Positions 8,824 to 17,776 of a stretch of 51,328 nt of DNA are shown here, piece by piece (position 1 is the stretch's first letter; every line of letters begins with the position of its first letter). Position numbers and translations under genes: made by a program. Under the pieces are notes generated by a model. It saw nothing but the letters and a program-made list of their open reading frames with translations, searched no databases and was not told where the DNA came from. Origin of the DNA: an uncultured Parabacteroides sp. (GTDB lineage Bacteria > Bacteroidota > Bacteroidia > Bacteroidales > Tannerellaceae); NCBI GenBank assembly GCA_949295065.1, contig CASFJQ010000018.1:1-51328 (forward strand), given 5' to 3'.

Positions 8824-8949
8824 ATAACGTGAGTTCGACGAATTAAAAATGTTAACAGATTTGGAGAATGGATTATTCCGGGAAAAAGGATATAAAATTA
8901 AGGCTTTCAGCCTTGATAGAGAGTTCAGAATTCGTCGAACTAACGTTAT
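8824..8949. repeat. 126-bp element bounded by 21-bp inverted repeats
   Basis: The left end ATAACGTGAGTTCGACGAAT(T) (8824-8844) and right end AATTCGTCGAACTAACGTTA(T) (8929-8949) are inverted copies with 20 of 21 bases matching. Inside is the hairpin AAGGCT-TTC-AGCCTT (8900-8914), also present at 1142-1156. Structure suggests a MITE-like or other palindromic element; it encodes no protein of its own. Confidence 0.75.
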
Positions 8950-9112
8950 TTTATTGTTAGGAAAAACGGAAAGTGAACATCTTATCTCACCAGCAATAGC
9001 TCGTATTAGATGGATATTGAAAGATTCCAATGGAAATGAGCGAGATTATAGCATTATTAAATTTAATGGAAATGGAGTTGTTAAACAGGATAGTAATATG
9101 TTGACAAAATGA
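8849..9112 (+). CDS. Doubtful small ORF overlapping an inverted-repeat element
   Basis: An 87-codon frame not recognised as any family. Its first 33 codons lie inside the 126-bp inverted-repeat element, so the N-terminus is repeat-derived. Codons 34-87 (LLLGKTESEHLISPAIARIRWILKDSNG...) have somewhat better coding character and could be a remnant of an older gene whose start was replaced by the element. No Shine-Dalgarno and no promoter are evident. It may not be translated. Confidence 0.25.
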   Translation: MLTDLENGLFREKGYKIKAFSLDREFRIRRTNVILLLGKTESEHLISPAIARIRWILKDSNGNERDYSIIKFNGNGVVKQDSNMLTK

Positions 9113-9258
9113 TATATTTTTCGCTTGGGGTAAGTGTTTGATGGTGGCTTGCTCTTACATTTTGTCCAATAAAATTGTTTTTAAACATACTTTTTATGTG
9201 AAATATTTTCATATTTCTATTTTGAAAAGTGATTTTAATATCCGACATTTGCTACATG

Positions 9259-10548
9259 ATGAATCAACCTTTGGCAGAACGATTACGTCCGAGGACTTTG
9301 GATGAGTACATCGGACAGAAGCATTTGGTGGGACAGGGTGCTGTCCTTAGGAGAATGATTGACTCCGGAAGAGTTCCTTCGTTTATATTATGGGGACCTC
9401 CGGGAGTGGGAAAGACAACTTTGGCTCAGATAATAGCCCGGAAACTTGATGCTCCGTTTTATATTTTGAGTGCGATTAACTCAGGAGTGAAAGATGTAAG
9501 AGATGTTATCGAGAAGGCGAAAGGAAACAGTTTTTTCAACAGTGTTTCTCCTATTCTGTTTATTGACGAAATACACCGCTTCAGCAAGTCGCAGCAGGAT
9601 TCGCTGCTGAATGCTGTTGAAACGGGAGTTGTCACATTGGTTGGCGCAACAACGGAGAATCCTTCGTTTGAGGTGATAAGGCCATTGCTGTCGCGCTGTC
9701 AGGTTTATGTCCTGAAGTCGTTGGAGAAGCAGGACTTGCTGTCCTTGCTCAACAGGGCAATAACAGAGGATATTGTCCTTAAAGAAAAGCATATTGATTT
9801 GCAGGAAACGGATGCTTTGCTGAGATATTCGGGTGGTGATGCCCGCAAGTTGCTGAATATTCTGGAACTGGTGATTTCCGCTGAAGAGGGAAAGGAGATA
9901 ACCATTACTGATAAAAAAGTGGTGGAAAGGTTGCAGGAGAACCCGGCTGCTTACGATAAGGGCGGAGAGATGCATTATGATATTATTTCGGCATTTATAA
10001 AGTCTATCCGTGGAAGTGATCCGGATGCGGCAATATACTGGCTGGCAAGAATGGTTGCCGGCGGTGAAGATCCTAAGTTTATTGCCCGCAGACTTTGCAT
10101 TTCGGCTGCCGAGGATATCGGTCTTGCCAATCCGAATGCATTGCTTCTTGCCAATGCTTGTTTTGATACGATTCAGAAGATTGGATGGCCGGAAGGTCGC
10201 ATTCCTCTTGCTGAAACAACAGTTTATCTGGCTTGCAGCCCTAAGAGCAATTCGGCATATAAGGCAATCAATGAGGCTTTGGACTTTGTTAATCGTACCG
10301 GAAATATTCCGGTTCCTTTGCATCTGAGAAATGCTCCGACTCAACTTATGGCTGAGTTGGATTATGGCAAAGATTATAAGTATGCCCATGATTATGAGAA
10401 TCATTTTGTGGTCCAGGATTATCTTCCGTCGGAAATTAAAGATCATCGTTTCTGGCACGGACAGGATAATCCGGCTGAGAAGAAACTCACGGAAAACATG
10501 GTGCGGCTTTGGGGGGAGAAGAAAGGAGATAAGAAGTCAAGGAGTTGA
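9259..10548 (+). CDS. rarA: RarA/MgsA-type replication-associated AAA ATPase
   Basis: A 429-residue clamp-loader-like ATPase that acts at stalled replication forks in the cytoplasm. Start chosen at the second of two adjacent ATGs (9256, 9259) because homologues begin MNQPLAERLRP; a GTG at 9229 would add an unlikely extension. Visible: N-terminal PLAERLRP..LDEYIGQ box, Walker A GPPGVGKT at 46-53, Walker B FIDEIHRF at about 101-108, sensor GATTENPSFE, arginine finger region RPLLSRCQVY, and the C-terminal MgsA tetramerisation part (SDPDAAIYWLARMVAGGEDPKFIARRL). The last few codons (KKGDKKSRS) lie at or in the left arm of an octamer-repeat element, so the tail may be altered by insertion. It stands alone; no partner gene is adjacent. 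Confidence 0.93.
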   Translation: MNQPLAERLRPRTLDEYIGQKHLVGQGAVLRRMIDSGRVPSFILWGPPGVGKTTLAQIIARKLDAPFYILSAINSGVKDVRDVIEKAKGNSFFNSVSPILFIDEIHRFSKSQQDSLLNAVETGVVTLVGATTENPSFEVIRPLLSRCQVYVLKSLEKQDLLSLLNRAITEDIVLKEKHIDLQETDALLRYSGGDARKLLNILELVISAEEGKEITITDKKVVERLQENPAAYDKGGEMHYDIISAFIKSIRGSDPDAAIYWLARMVAGGEDPKFIARRLCISAAEDIGLANPNALLLANACFDTIQKIGWPEGRIPLAETTVYLACSPKSNSAYKAINEALDFVNRTGNIPVPLHLRNAPTQLMAELDYGKDYKYAHDYENHFVVQDYLPSEIKDHRFWHGQDNPAEKKLTENMVRLWGEKKGDKKSRS

Positions 10549-10690
10549 GAAGTTTTTGAAAATTGAAAATTGAAAATTGAGAATTGAAAATTAATACTCT
10601 GTGTTTCTAATACTTGTCAACTTGTCAACTTGTTAACTTGTCAACTCTCAACTTATAAACTCAAAAACTCAAAAACTTAAAAACTCAAAA
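10531..10690. repeat. Octamer-repeat inverted element R1
   Basis: Left arm 10531-10557 (AAGTCAAGGAGTTGAGAAG), a loop of AAAATTG repeats (about 10557-10593), and a right arm at 10612-10690 of about ten octamers of the type ACTTGTCA, changing to ACTCAAAA/ACTTAAAA. The right arm is complementary in kind to the left arm (GTTGACAAG versus CTTGTCAAC). It lies between rarA and serC and begins inside the last rarA codons. Related elements: 12719, 14092, 20748, 31111 and 37514. Confidence 0.75.
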
Positions 10691-10720
10691 CATATTATTA
10701 ACATTTAAATATAAATCGCT

Positions 10721-11788
10721 ATGAAGAAGCACAATTTTTATGCAGGTCCTTCTATTTTGAGTGACTACACAATTAAGAATACTGCTGCAGCAGTAGAGAA
10801 TTTTGCGGGAATGGGTTTGTCATTACTTGAGATTTCACACCGCAGTAAGGAGTTTGTGGCTGTTGTTGATGAGGCTCGTGCATTGATTAAGGAATTGCTT
10901 GATATTCCTGCCGGATATGAGGTTGTGTTCTTGGGTGGTGGCGCAAGTATGCAATTCTGTATGGTTCCTTATAATTTGCTTAACAAGAAGGCATCATATC
11001 TTGATACAGGTACATGGTCTTCAAAAGCAATCAAGGAAGCTAAGTTGTTTGGTGAAGTTGAGGTGGTTGCTTCTTCTAAAGATAAAAATTATACATATAT
11101 TCCGAAGGATTATACAATATCTGACGATACAGATTACTTCCATATTACAACAAACAATACTATTTACGGAACTGAGATGAGAAAAGATCCGGATGTGAAA
11201 CAGCGCCTTGTTGCTGATATGTCATCTGATATTTTCTCTCGCCCGGTTGATGTTTCAAAATATGATATCATCTATGCCGGTGCTCAGAAGAATTTGGCTC
11301 CTGCCGGTGTGACTTTGGCAATTGTCAGAGTTGATGCTTTGGGACATGTGGACCGTCCTATCCCAACAATGCTTAGCTATAAGACTCATATCGATAAGGA
11401 ATCAATGTTCAACACTCCTCCTGTGTTGCCTATATATTCTGCATTGCAGACTTTGAAATGGTATAAGGAACAGGGTGGCATTGCAGCTATGGAAAAGAAA
11501 GATTTGGAAAATGCTGCTATCCTTTATGATGAAATCGACAGAAACAAATTGTTCCGTGGAACAGTGGAAACTGAAGACCGCTCAATAATGAACGTATGTT
11601 TCGTTATGAACGACGAATATAAGGAACTGGAAGCTGATTTCAACGCATTTGCTGCTACAAAAGGTATTGTTGGTATCAAGGGACACCGTTCTGTTGGTGG
11701 TTTCCGTGCATCTTTGTATAACGCTATGCCTAAGAGCAGCGTTGAAGTTTTGATTGAAGCAATGAAAGAATTTGAAAAACAGCATTGA
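10721..11788 (+). CDS. serC: Phosphoserine aminotransferase
   Basis: A 355-residue PLP enzyme converting 3-phosphohydroxypyruvate and glutamate to O-phosphoserine and 2-oxoglutarate, the second step of serine synthesis; it can also serve pyridoxine synthesis. Seen: N-terminal [21 protein letters not shown], the phosphate-cup GGGASMQF at about 72-79, and the Schiff-base Lys in [11 protein letters not shown] (Lys190). C-terminal [20 protein letters not shown] is typical. Length is normal. The serA start lies 2 bases after the serC stop, so the two are surely one operon; a DUF1015 gene follows. Confidence 0.96.
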   Translation: MKKHNFYAGPSILSDYTIKNTAAAVENFAGMGLSLLEISHRSKEFVAVVDEARALIKELLDIPAGYEVVFLGGGASMQFCMVPYNLLNKKASYLDTGTWSSKAIKEAKLFGEVEVVASSKDKNYTYIPKDYTISDDTDYFHITTNNTIYGTEMRKDPDVKQRLVADMSSDIFSRPVDVSKYDIIYAGAQKNLAPAGVTLAIVRVDALGHVDRPIPTMLSYKTHIDKESMFNTPPVLPIYSALQTLKWYKEQGGIAAMEKKDLENAAILYDEIDRNKLFRGTVETEDRSIMNVCFVMNDEYKELEADFNAFAATKGIVGIKGHRSVGGFRASLYNAMPKSSVEVLIEAMKEFEKQH

Positions 11789-11790
11789 TT

Positions 11791-12714
11791 ATGGCACGAG
11801 TATTAGTTGCAACAGAAAAACCTTTTGCTGCGATAGCAGTGAAAGGTATCCGCGAAGTGGTGGAAAAAGCCGGTGACGAATTGTTGTTGCTGGAAAAATA
11901 TACTGAAAAATCACAGTTGCTGGATGCTGTGAAGGATGTTGATGCTATCATCATCAGAAGTGACAAGGTGGATGCAGAAGTTCTTGATGCTGCAAAACAG
12001 TTGAAGATTGTGGTGCGTGCCGGTGCAGGATATGACAATGTGGATTTGGAATCTGCAACTGCCCATGGTGTTTGCGTGATGAACACTCCGGGACAGAACT
12101 CAAATGCTGTTGCCGAGCTTGCTGTTGGTATGATGATTATGGCTATCCGTAATTTCTATAACGGAACTTCAGGATGGGAATTGAAGGATAAGAAACTTGG
12201 TATTCATGCTTATGGTAATGTGGGTCGTAACTTGGCTAGAATTGCTAAAGGCTTGGGTATGGATGTTTATGCTTATGATGCATATTGTCCGGAAGAAATT
12301 ATTGTTCAGGATTGTGTGAAACCTGTTGATTCTGTTGAGGAACTTTATTCAACTTGCCAGGTTGTATCTGTTCATATTCCTGCAACACCGGAAACTAAGA
12401 ATTCTATCGGCTATGATTTGGTTTCACGCATGCCTAAGAATGGTTTGCTGGTAAATACTGCACGTAAGGAAGTTATTGACGAAGCAGGATTGCTGAAATT
12501 GTTGGAAGAAAGAACTGACTTGAAATATGTGACAGACATTATGCCTGCTGCTCATGCTGAATATACTGAGAAACTGAGCGGACGTTATTTCTCTACTCCT
12601 AAGAAGATGGGCGCTCAGACTGCTGAGGCTAATATCAATGCCGGAATTGCTGCTGCACGTCAGATTGAGGATTTCCTTAAGAATGGGGTTGAGAAGTTTA
12701 GAGTTAATAAGTGA
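11791..12714 (+). CDS. serA: D-3-phosphoglycerate dehydrogenase, short type
   Basis: A 307-residue NAD-dependent dehydrogenase, first step of serine synthesis. I start at the ATG at 11791, just after the serC stop; a TTG at 11785 would overlap serC. It lacks the ACT and intervening domains of E. coli SerA. The nucleotide motif reads HAYGNVG (139-145), with Ala where the first Gly of GxGxxG usually stands. The usual TPHxG catalytic His is replaced: the text is TPKKMGAQT with Lys at 271-272. Short length and His-to-Lys change are the known hallmarks of the Entamoeba/Bacteroides type III enzyme. VNTARKEVIDE supplies the conserved Arg region. Confidence 0.92.
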   Translation: MARVLVATEKPFAAIAVKGIREVVEKAGDELLLLEKYTEKSQLLDAVKDVDAIIIRSDKVDAEVLDAAKQLKIVVRAGAGYDNVDLESATAHGVCVMNTPGQNSNAVAELAVGMMIMAIRNFYNGTSGWELKDKKLGIHAYGNVGRNLARIAKGLGMDVYAYDAYCPEEIIVQDCVKPVDSVEELYSTCQVVSVHIPATPETKNSIGYDLVSRMPKNGLLVNTARKEVIDEAGLLKLLEERTDLKYVTDIMPAAHAEYTEKLSGRYFSTPKKMGAQTAEANINAGIAAARQIEDFLKNGVEKFRVNK

Positions 12715-12718
12715 GGAT

Positions 12719-12835
12719 TCAAGGAGTTAAGGAGTTAAGTAGTCAAGGAGTCAAGTAGATAATACTTATTTTTCTGAAGCCTTGTCAACTTGTTAACTCG
12801 TCAACTTAAAAACTTAAAAACTCAAAAACTTAAAT
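12719..12835. repeat. Octamer-repeat inverted element R2
   Basis: Left arm of octamers AAGGAGTT, AAGGAGTT, AAGTAGTC, AAGGAGTC, a short loop ending CTGAAGCC, and a right arm CTTGTCA, ACTTGTTA, ACTCGTCA, ACTTAAAA repeats. It lies between serA and the DUF1015 gene, filling the whole gap. Confidence 0.75.
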
Positions 12836-12845
12836 ACTAATAATT

Positions 12846-14093
12846 ATGGCTACAATAAAACCATTTAGAGGCATCCGTCCTCCAAAAGACTTGGTCGAAC
12901 AAGTTGTTTCCCGTCCTTATGATGTCCTGAATTCGGAAGAAGCACGAATGGAAGCTGAAGGAAACGAGAAATCATTATATCATATTATCAAGCCTGAAAT
13001 AGATTTCCCGGTTGGAACAGATGAGCATGATCCAAGGGTTTATGACAAGGCTGCCGAGAATTTCAAGATGTTCCAGGAAAAAGGCTGGCTTGTTCAGGAT
13101 GAGAAGGAATGTTATTATGTATATGCCCAGACAATGAACGGCAAGACTCAGTATGGCCTGGTTGTCGGTGCTTATGTTCCGGATTATATGAATGGCCTTA
13201 TCAAGAAGCATGAGCTTACTCGTCGCGATAAGGAGGAAGACCGTATGAAGCATGTCCGTGTGAACAATGCTAATATTGAACCAGTATTCTTTGCTTACCC
13301 GGAGAATGATGCTTTGGATAAAATTGTCTCAAAATATACTTCTCGCAAACCTGAGTATGACTTTGTGGCTCCGTTGGATGGTTTCGGTCATACATTCTGG
13401 GTTATTGATGAAGATGAAGACATAAGTATGATTACTGCTGAGTTTGCAAAGATGCCGGCATTGTATATTGCCGATGGTCATCATCGTTCGGCTGCTGCGG
13501 CATTGGTCGGTGCTGAAAAAGCTAAGCAGAATCCTAATCATAGAGGTGATGAGGAATATAACTATTTCATGGCAGTTTGTTTCCCGGCTGAGCAGCTTAC
13601 AATCATTGATTATAACAGAGTTATCAAAGATTTGAATGGATTGACAGACGAGGCTTTCCTTGAAAAACTATCTGCAAACTTTGATGTAAAGGAAATGGGT
13701 GAGGAGATTTATAAACCTTCCGGTTTGCATAACTTCTCTCTGTATTTGTCCGGCAAATGGTATTCATTGACAGCTAAAGAAGGAACTTATGACGATAATG
13801 ATCCGATTGGAGTTCTGGATGTGACGATTTCTTCAAATCTTATCCTTGACGAGATTTTGGGTATAAAGGATTTGCGTTCTGATAAGAGAATTGATTTCGT
13901 TGGCGGAATCCGTGGCTTGGGCGAATTGAAACGCCGTGTTGACAGCGGAGAAATGAAGGTGGCTTTGGCTCTTTATCCGGTGACAATGAAGCAGCTTATG
14001 GATATTGCTGATACAGGAAATATCATGCCTCCAAAGACTACATGGTTTGAGCCGAAACTCCGTTCCGGTCTTGTTATCCATAAATTGGAGTGA
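12846..14093 (+). CDS. DUF1015 family protein in a serine operon
   Basis: A 415-residue cytoplasmic protein of the DUF1015 family. Conserved boxes seen: IKPFRGIRPP...VVSRPYDVLNS at 4-30, KKHELTRRDKEEDR at 120-133, and ADGHHRSAAA at 209-218. The DGHHR box is the same short motif as in ParB/sulfiredoxin-fold nucleotide-binding proteins, including the free-serine kinases SerK and SbnI. With serC and serA directly upstream, a role in serine or phosphoserine handling is a reasonable inference, but no reaction can be assigned. Upstream is separated from serA by repeat element R2, so co-transcription would run through that hairpin. Confidence 0.85.
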   Translation: MATIKPFRGIRPPKDLVEQVVSRPYDVLNSEEARMEAEGNEKSLYHIIKPEIDFPVGTDEHDPRVYDKAAENFKMFQEKGWLVQDEKECYYVYAQTMNGKTQYGLVVGAYVPDYMNGLIKKHELTRRDKEEDRMKHVRVNNANIEPVFFAYPENDALDKIVSKYTSRKPEYDFVAPLDGFGHTFWVIDEDEDISMITAEFAKMPALYIADGHHRSAAAALVGAEKAKQNPNHRGDEEYNYFMAVCFPAEQLTIIDYNRVIKDLNGLTDEAFLEKLSANFDVKEMGEEIYKPSGLHNFSLYLSGKWYSLTAKEGTYDDNDPIGVLDVTISSNLILDEILGIKDLRSDKRIDFVGGIRGLGELKRRVDSGEMKVALALYPVTMKQLMDIADTGNIMPPKTTWFEPKLRSGLVIHKLE

Positions 14094-14195
14094 CGAGGTG
14101 ACAAGGGGACGAGTTGACAAGGGTTTTTAGATAATAAACTGTAAAGTTACGGGTATTTTGCCCTTGTCAACTTGTCTCTGAAGCCTCGTCCCCTT
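14092..14195. repeat. Octamer-repeat inverted element R3
   Basis: Left arm TGACGAGG-TGACAAGG-GGACGAGT-TGACAAGG, loop containing CTGTAAAGTTACG (also found at the edge of R4), right arm CCCTTGTCAACTTG then TCTCTGAAGCCTCGTCCCC. Strong inverted complementarity. It starts at the DUF1015 stop codon and precedes proB. Confidence 0.75.
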
Positions 14196-14222
14196 TATTA
14201 TAAATTATTCTATGATTGTGTT

Positions 14223-15302
14223 ATGAAAAAGCGAATAGTTATAAAGATAGGAAGTAATGTGCTAACCAGAAAAGATGGGAAACTTGATATTACAAGGATG
14301 TCATCGTTAGTGGACCAGGTTGTAAATTTGCATGAAGAAGGAAATGATATTGTATTGATATCTTCTGGTGCTGTTGCCTCGGGTAAAAGTGAGATAAAAG
14401 TATCTAAAAATCTTGATGCAATGTCTTCAAGACAATTGTATTCTTCAATCGGACAGGCGAAGCTTATCAACAGATATTATGAATTGTTCAAAGAGCAAGG
14501 TGTTTGCTGTGGACAGGTTTTGACAACTAAAGAGAGTTTTTCTACTCGTTTGGAGTATCTGACTCAGAAGCATTGTATGGAAATAATGCTTAATCATAAA
14601 GTTATTCCTATAGTAAATGAGAATGACACAATTTCTGTGACAGAATTGATGTTTACTGACAATGATGAATTATCCGGACTTATAGCATCAATGATAAATG
14701 CCGACATGCTGATAATTCTTAGTAATATAGACGGGATATATGATGGCGCGCCATCTGATTTGAGAAGTAAAGTTATACCATTTATCTATCCGGGAGAGAA
14801 GAATTTGGAAATATTCATTCAGGCTGGTAAATCTACATTCGGCAGAGGAGGCATGCTGACTAAAAGCAGGATAGCTATGAAGGTTGCAGAAGAGGGAATC
14901 GAAGTCGTGATTGCTAATGGTAAAACCGATAATATACTTAACAATTTAGTCCATAAACCGGAAGAGACCGTATGCACGCGTTTTGTCCCGAATGTGAAGC
15001 AGACCAGCAGTATAAAGAAATGGATTGCACATTCCGATGGTTTTACTAAAGGCGAGGTTGTTGTGAACAGAGGGGCAGAGGACGCTTTGTTTTCGGAAAG
15101 AGCCAGCAGCATATTGTTGGTGGGAGTAGTTGATATAAAAGGCGATTTTGAGAAAGAAGACATAGTTAGGATAATGAATGAAGATGGTGAACAACTTGGT
15201 ATTGGTTGTGTAGCCTATAACAGCAAGGAGGCTTTTGACAATATAGGAAAAAAAGATATGAAGCCTCTGATTCATTATGATTATATGTATCTATATGTGT
15301 AG
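14223..15302 (+). CDS. proB: Glutamate 5-kinase
   Basis: A 359-residue kinase phosphorylating glutamate to glutamyl-5-phosphate, the first step of proline synthesis. Start at ATG 14223 (MKKRIVIKIGSNVL); an upstream in-frame ATG at 14172 lies in repeat-derived sequence. The amino-acid-kinase domain (about 1-250) shows IKIGSNVL, LISSGAVASG, VNENDTIS, FTDNDELSGLIA and the GRGGMLTKSRIA segment. A PUA domain fills about 270-350. PUA-containing ProB is usually feedback-inhibited by proline, so this one may be too. proA follows 64 bases downstream. Confidence 0.94.
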   Translation: MKKRIVIKIGSNVLTRKDGKLDITRMSSLVDQVVNLHEEGNDIVLISSGAVASGKSEIKVSKNLDAMSSRQLYSSIGQAKLINRYYELFKEQGVCCGQVLTTKESFSTRLEYLTQKHCMEIMLNHKVIPIVNENDTISVTELMFTDNDELSGLIASMINADMLIILSNIDGIYDGAPSDLRSKVIPFIYPGEKNLEIFIQAGKSTFGRGGMLTKSRIAMKVAEEGIEVVIANGKTDNILNNLVHKPEETVCTRFVPNVKQTSSIKKWIAHSDGFTKGEVVVNRGAEDALFSERASSILLVGVVDIKGDFEKEDIVRIMNEDGEQLGIGCVAYNSKEAFDNIGKKDMKPLIHYDYMYLYV

Positions 15303-15366
15303 TCGAATTTGGACCGAGATGTGAATGTTCCTCCCATTATTAATGATTAAGTTTTTTCAATAAAGA

Positions 15367-16626
15367 ATGAATATGACCAATACATATGAAATGATAAGAA
15401 ATGCAGCCAACGCTGTAAGTTCTTTGCAAGGTTGCTCAAACGAAAAGATAAATGATATATTGATGCAGACATCTGCAAGGCTGAAGGAAAAAGTTGGAGA
15501 CGTGTTATGTGCCAATGAAGCCGATTTGATGAAAATGGATAAGTCGGACCCGAAATATGACCGTTTGAAACTGACTGAGGAACGCTTGATGTCAATAGCA
15601 AATGATATGGAAAATGTGGCAGGATTGCCATCTCCTCTTGGAAAGGTTTTGATGGAAGAACGCAGGCCAAACGGAATGTTGATAAAAAAGCTTTCTGTGC
15701 CGTTTGGAGTGATAGGAATAATATATGAAGCACGTCCTAATGTGACATTTGATGTTTTTTCTTTATGTATGAAAAGCGGAAATGTCTGTGTCTTGAAAGG
15801 CGGATCAGATGCTGAAAATACAAACACTGCATTGGTGGAGATAATACATGAAGTGTTAGAAAATAACGGTTTGGATAAATCCTTATGTGTGCTTTTACCA
15901 GCAGACAGAGAATCTACGTCATGCCTGTTGCAATCTGTAGGATTGGTAGATTTGGTGATACCACGTGGCAGTAAGGCTCTGATACAATATGTCAGAGAGA
16001 ACTCAAGAGTTCCAGTTATCGAGACAGGAGCCGGGATATGTCATACTTATTTCGACAAATATGGAGATAAAGAAAAGGGAAGACTTATAATCAATAATGC
16101 AAAGACTCGTAGAGTAAGTGTATGTAATGCTTTGGACTGTCTTATTATTCATCGCGACAGGTTGAGTGATTTGCCGTATTTGTGCGGAAAACTAAGTGAA
16201 AGCAATGTCAAGATATATGCGGATGAGGAATCATTCTTAGCACTAGATGGTAGTTATCCTGCAGAACTGTTGTTTCATTCTGACGAAAACAGTTATGGAA
16301 CGGAATTTCTGGATTATAAAATGAGCATAAAAACTGTGGAAAATATTGATTCGGCTATTTCCCATATCGGAAAGTACAGTTCGAAACACAGCGAATGTAT
16401 AATCAGTGAGGATGATAAATTAGTTGATTTTTTCCAAAGGAGAGTTGATGCAGCATGTGTTTATTCAAATGTATCTACGGCGTTTACAGATGGTGCACAA
16501 TTCGGATTTGGCGCTGAGATAGGTATAAGTACGCAGAAAATGCATGCACGTGGTCCTATGGCTCTTCCGGAGTTGACAACATATAAATATCTTATCACAG
16601 GAGAAGGGCAGATTAGAGAAAAATGA
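15367..16626 (+). CDS. proA: Glutamate-5-semialdehyde dehydrogenase (gamma-glutamyl phosphate reductase)
   Basis: A 419-residue NADPH-dependent aldehyde-dehydrogenase-fold enzyme, second step of proline synthesis, acting on the unstable ProB product. Seen: [18 protein letters not shown] at about 117-134, [33 protein letters not shown], and the catalytic Cys in [11 protein letters not shown]-terminal [22 protein letters not shown] is characteristic. The ATG at 15373 is an alternative start two codons later. It pairs with proB; a hairpin terminator follows. Confidence 0.95.
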   Translation: MNMTNTYEMIRNAANAVSSLQGCSNEKINDILMQTSARLKEKVGDVLCANEADLMKMDKSDPKYDRLKLTEERLMSIANDMENVAGLPSPLGKVLMEERRPNGMLIKKLSVPFGVIGIIYEARPNVTFDVFSLCMKSGNVCVLKGGSDAENTNTALVEIIHEVLENNGLDKSLCVLLPADRESTSCLLQSVGLVDLVIPRGSKALIQYVRENSRVPVIETGAGICHTYFDKYGDKEKGRLIINNAKTRRVSVCNALDCLIIHRDRLSDLPYLCGKLSESNVKIYADEESFLALDGSYPAELLFHSDENSYGTEFLDYKMSIKTVENIDSAISHIGKYSSKHSECIISEDDKLVDFFQRRVDAACVYSNVSTAFTDGAQFGFGAEIGISTQKMHARGPMALPELTTYKYLITGEGQIREK

Positions 16627-16641
16627 GTTTTATAAATAGAA

Positions 16642-16684
16642 AAGACACCGAAATATGGAAATAAGTCCAATGTTTCGGTGTCTT
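16642..16684. terminator. Bidirectional hairpin between proA and galE
   Basis: Perfect 12-bp stem AAGACACCGAAA (16642-16653) with TTTCGGTGTCTT (16673-16684), 19-base loop. It lies between convergent genes; the T-tracts on both sides are modest. Confidence 0.65.
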
Positions 16685-16710
16685 CATATTTATAAATTTA
16701 CAATAGTCGT

Positions 16711-17751
16711 TTATTGAATTCCTCTTTCACGAAGCTTAACCTGCCAATCCCAAGCTGACTGCAAAGTGTCTTCCAGTGTTTCTTCTGCTTTCCAGCCAAG
16801 AACTTTGTTTGCTCTTTCTGGATTTGCCCAAACTTTTTCGATATCGCCTTCACGACGGCCTACGATTTTGTGAGGAACTTTCACTCCGGTTTTCTTCTCA
16901 AATGTGTTGATAAGTTCAAGAACTGAAACTCCGTTGCCGGTACCAAGATTGAAGATTTCAACTTTTTCTTCAGATTTATTCTGCAACATACGGTCCATTG
17001 CTATAACGTGTGCTTTAGCCAAATCCACAACATTGATATAATCGCGGATGCAAGAACCATCCGGTGTGTTATAATCGTCACCGAAAACACTCAGTTCCTT
17101 ACGGATTCCCATAGCTGTCTGAGTAAGATAAGGAATAAGATTCTGAGGAACGCCATTTGGTAATTCTCCGATTTCTGCGCTTGGATGAGCTCCGATAGGA
17201 TTGAAATATCGAAGGATAATGCTCTTGAAAGGAGCACCAGCATGAATTGTATCCTGAATTATTTCTTCGTTAATCTGCTTTGTGTTTCCGTATGGAGACA
17301 TAGCAGGTTTGATAGGAGCATTTTCTGTTACAGGCAGGAATTCAGGGTCTGGCTGACCATAAACAGTACAAGAAGAAGAGAAAACAATACCTTTCATGTC
17401 AAATTCTGGCATAAGTTCCAGGATATTGATAAGAGTTGTGATATTGTTTCTGTAGTATTTCAGAGGCTGCTGAACTGATTCTCCCACAGCTTTGCTTGCT
17501 GCAAAAAGAATTACACCTTTTATTCCATCATGTTCTTTAAGTGCTGCGCGTGTAGCTTCCTTGTCTTTCAAGTCGAGTTTTACAAATGCCGGGCGAATGC
17601 CTGTGATACGTTCTATACCGTCGAGCACTTCAATGTTTGAGTTTGAAAGGTCATCGATTATTACTACTTCATAACCTGCATTCTGCAATTCTACAGTTGT
17701 GTGTGAACCAATATAGCCGGTTCCTCCTGCTACTAAGATTTTCTCTTTCAT
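16711..17751 (-). CDS. galE: UDP-glucose 4-epimerase
   Basis: A 346-residue short-chain-dehydrogenase-fold enzyme interconverting UDP-glucose and UDP-galactose with bound NAD. Seen: GGTGYIGS NAD motif at 9-16, DDLSNSN at 33-39, the SSSCTVYG strand, the catalytic YGNTK (YxxxK), RYFNPIGAHP, and the C-terminal GRREGDIEKVWANPERA. Length is standard. It stands alone, convergent to proA, and supplies UDP-galactose for galactose use and surface glycans. No clear promoter was seen; a palindromic repeat lies just upstream. Confidence 0.96.
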   Translation of the reverse strand: MKEKILVAGGTGYIGSHTTVELQNAGYEVVIIDDLSNSNIEVLDGIERITGIRPAFVKLDLKDKEATRAALKEHDGIKGVILFAASKAVGESVQQPLKYYRNNITTLINILELMPEFDMKGIVFSSSCTVYGQPDPEFLPVTENAPIKPAMSPYGNTKQINEEIIQDTIHAGAPFKSIILRYFNPIGAHPSAEIGELPNGVPQNLIPYLTQTAMGIRKELSVFGDDYNTPDGSCIRDYINVVDLAKAHVIAMDRMLQNKSEEKVEIFNLGTGNGVSVLELINTFEKKTGVKVPHKIVGRREGDIEKVWANPERANKVLGWKAEETLEDTLQSAWDWQVKLRERGIQ

Positions 17752-17776
17752 AATACTGATTTTTTTATGCAGAGAC

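Noticed and set aside
8824-8949. Integron attC site
   Set aside because: Size fits, but the ends are long near-perfect repeats without the R/L box layout, there is no gene cassette series and no integrase in the window.
9481-10458. 325-codon open frame on the minus strand opposite rarA
   Set aside because: It lies wholly opposite a well-recognised AAA ATPase gene, its translation has the low-complexity character of an antisense shadow, and it has no promoter or ribosome site.
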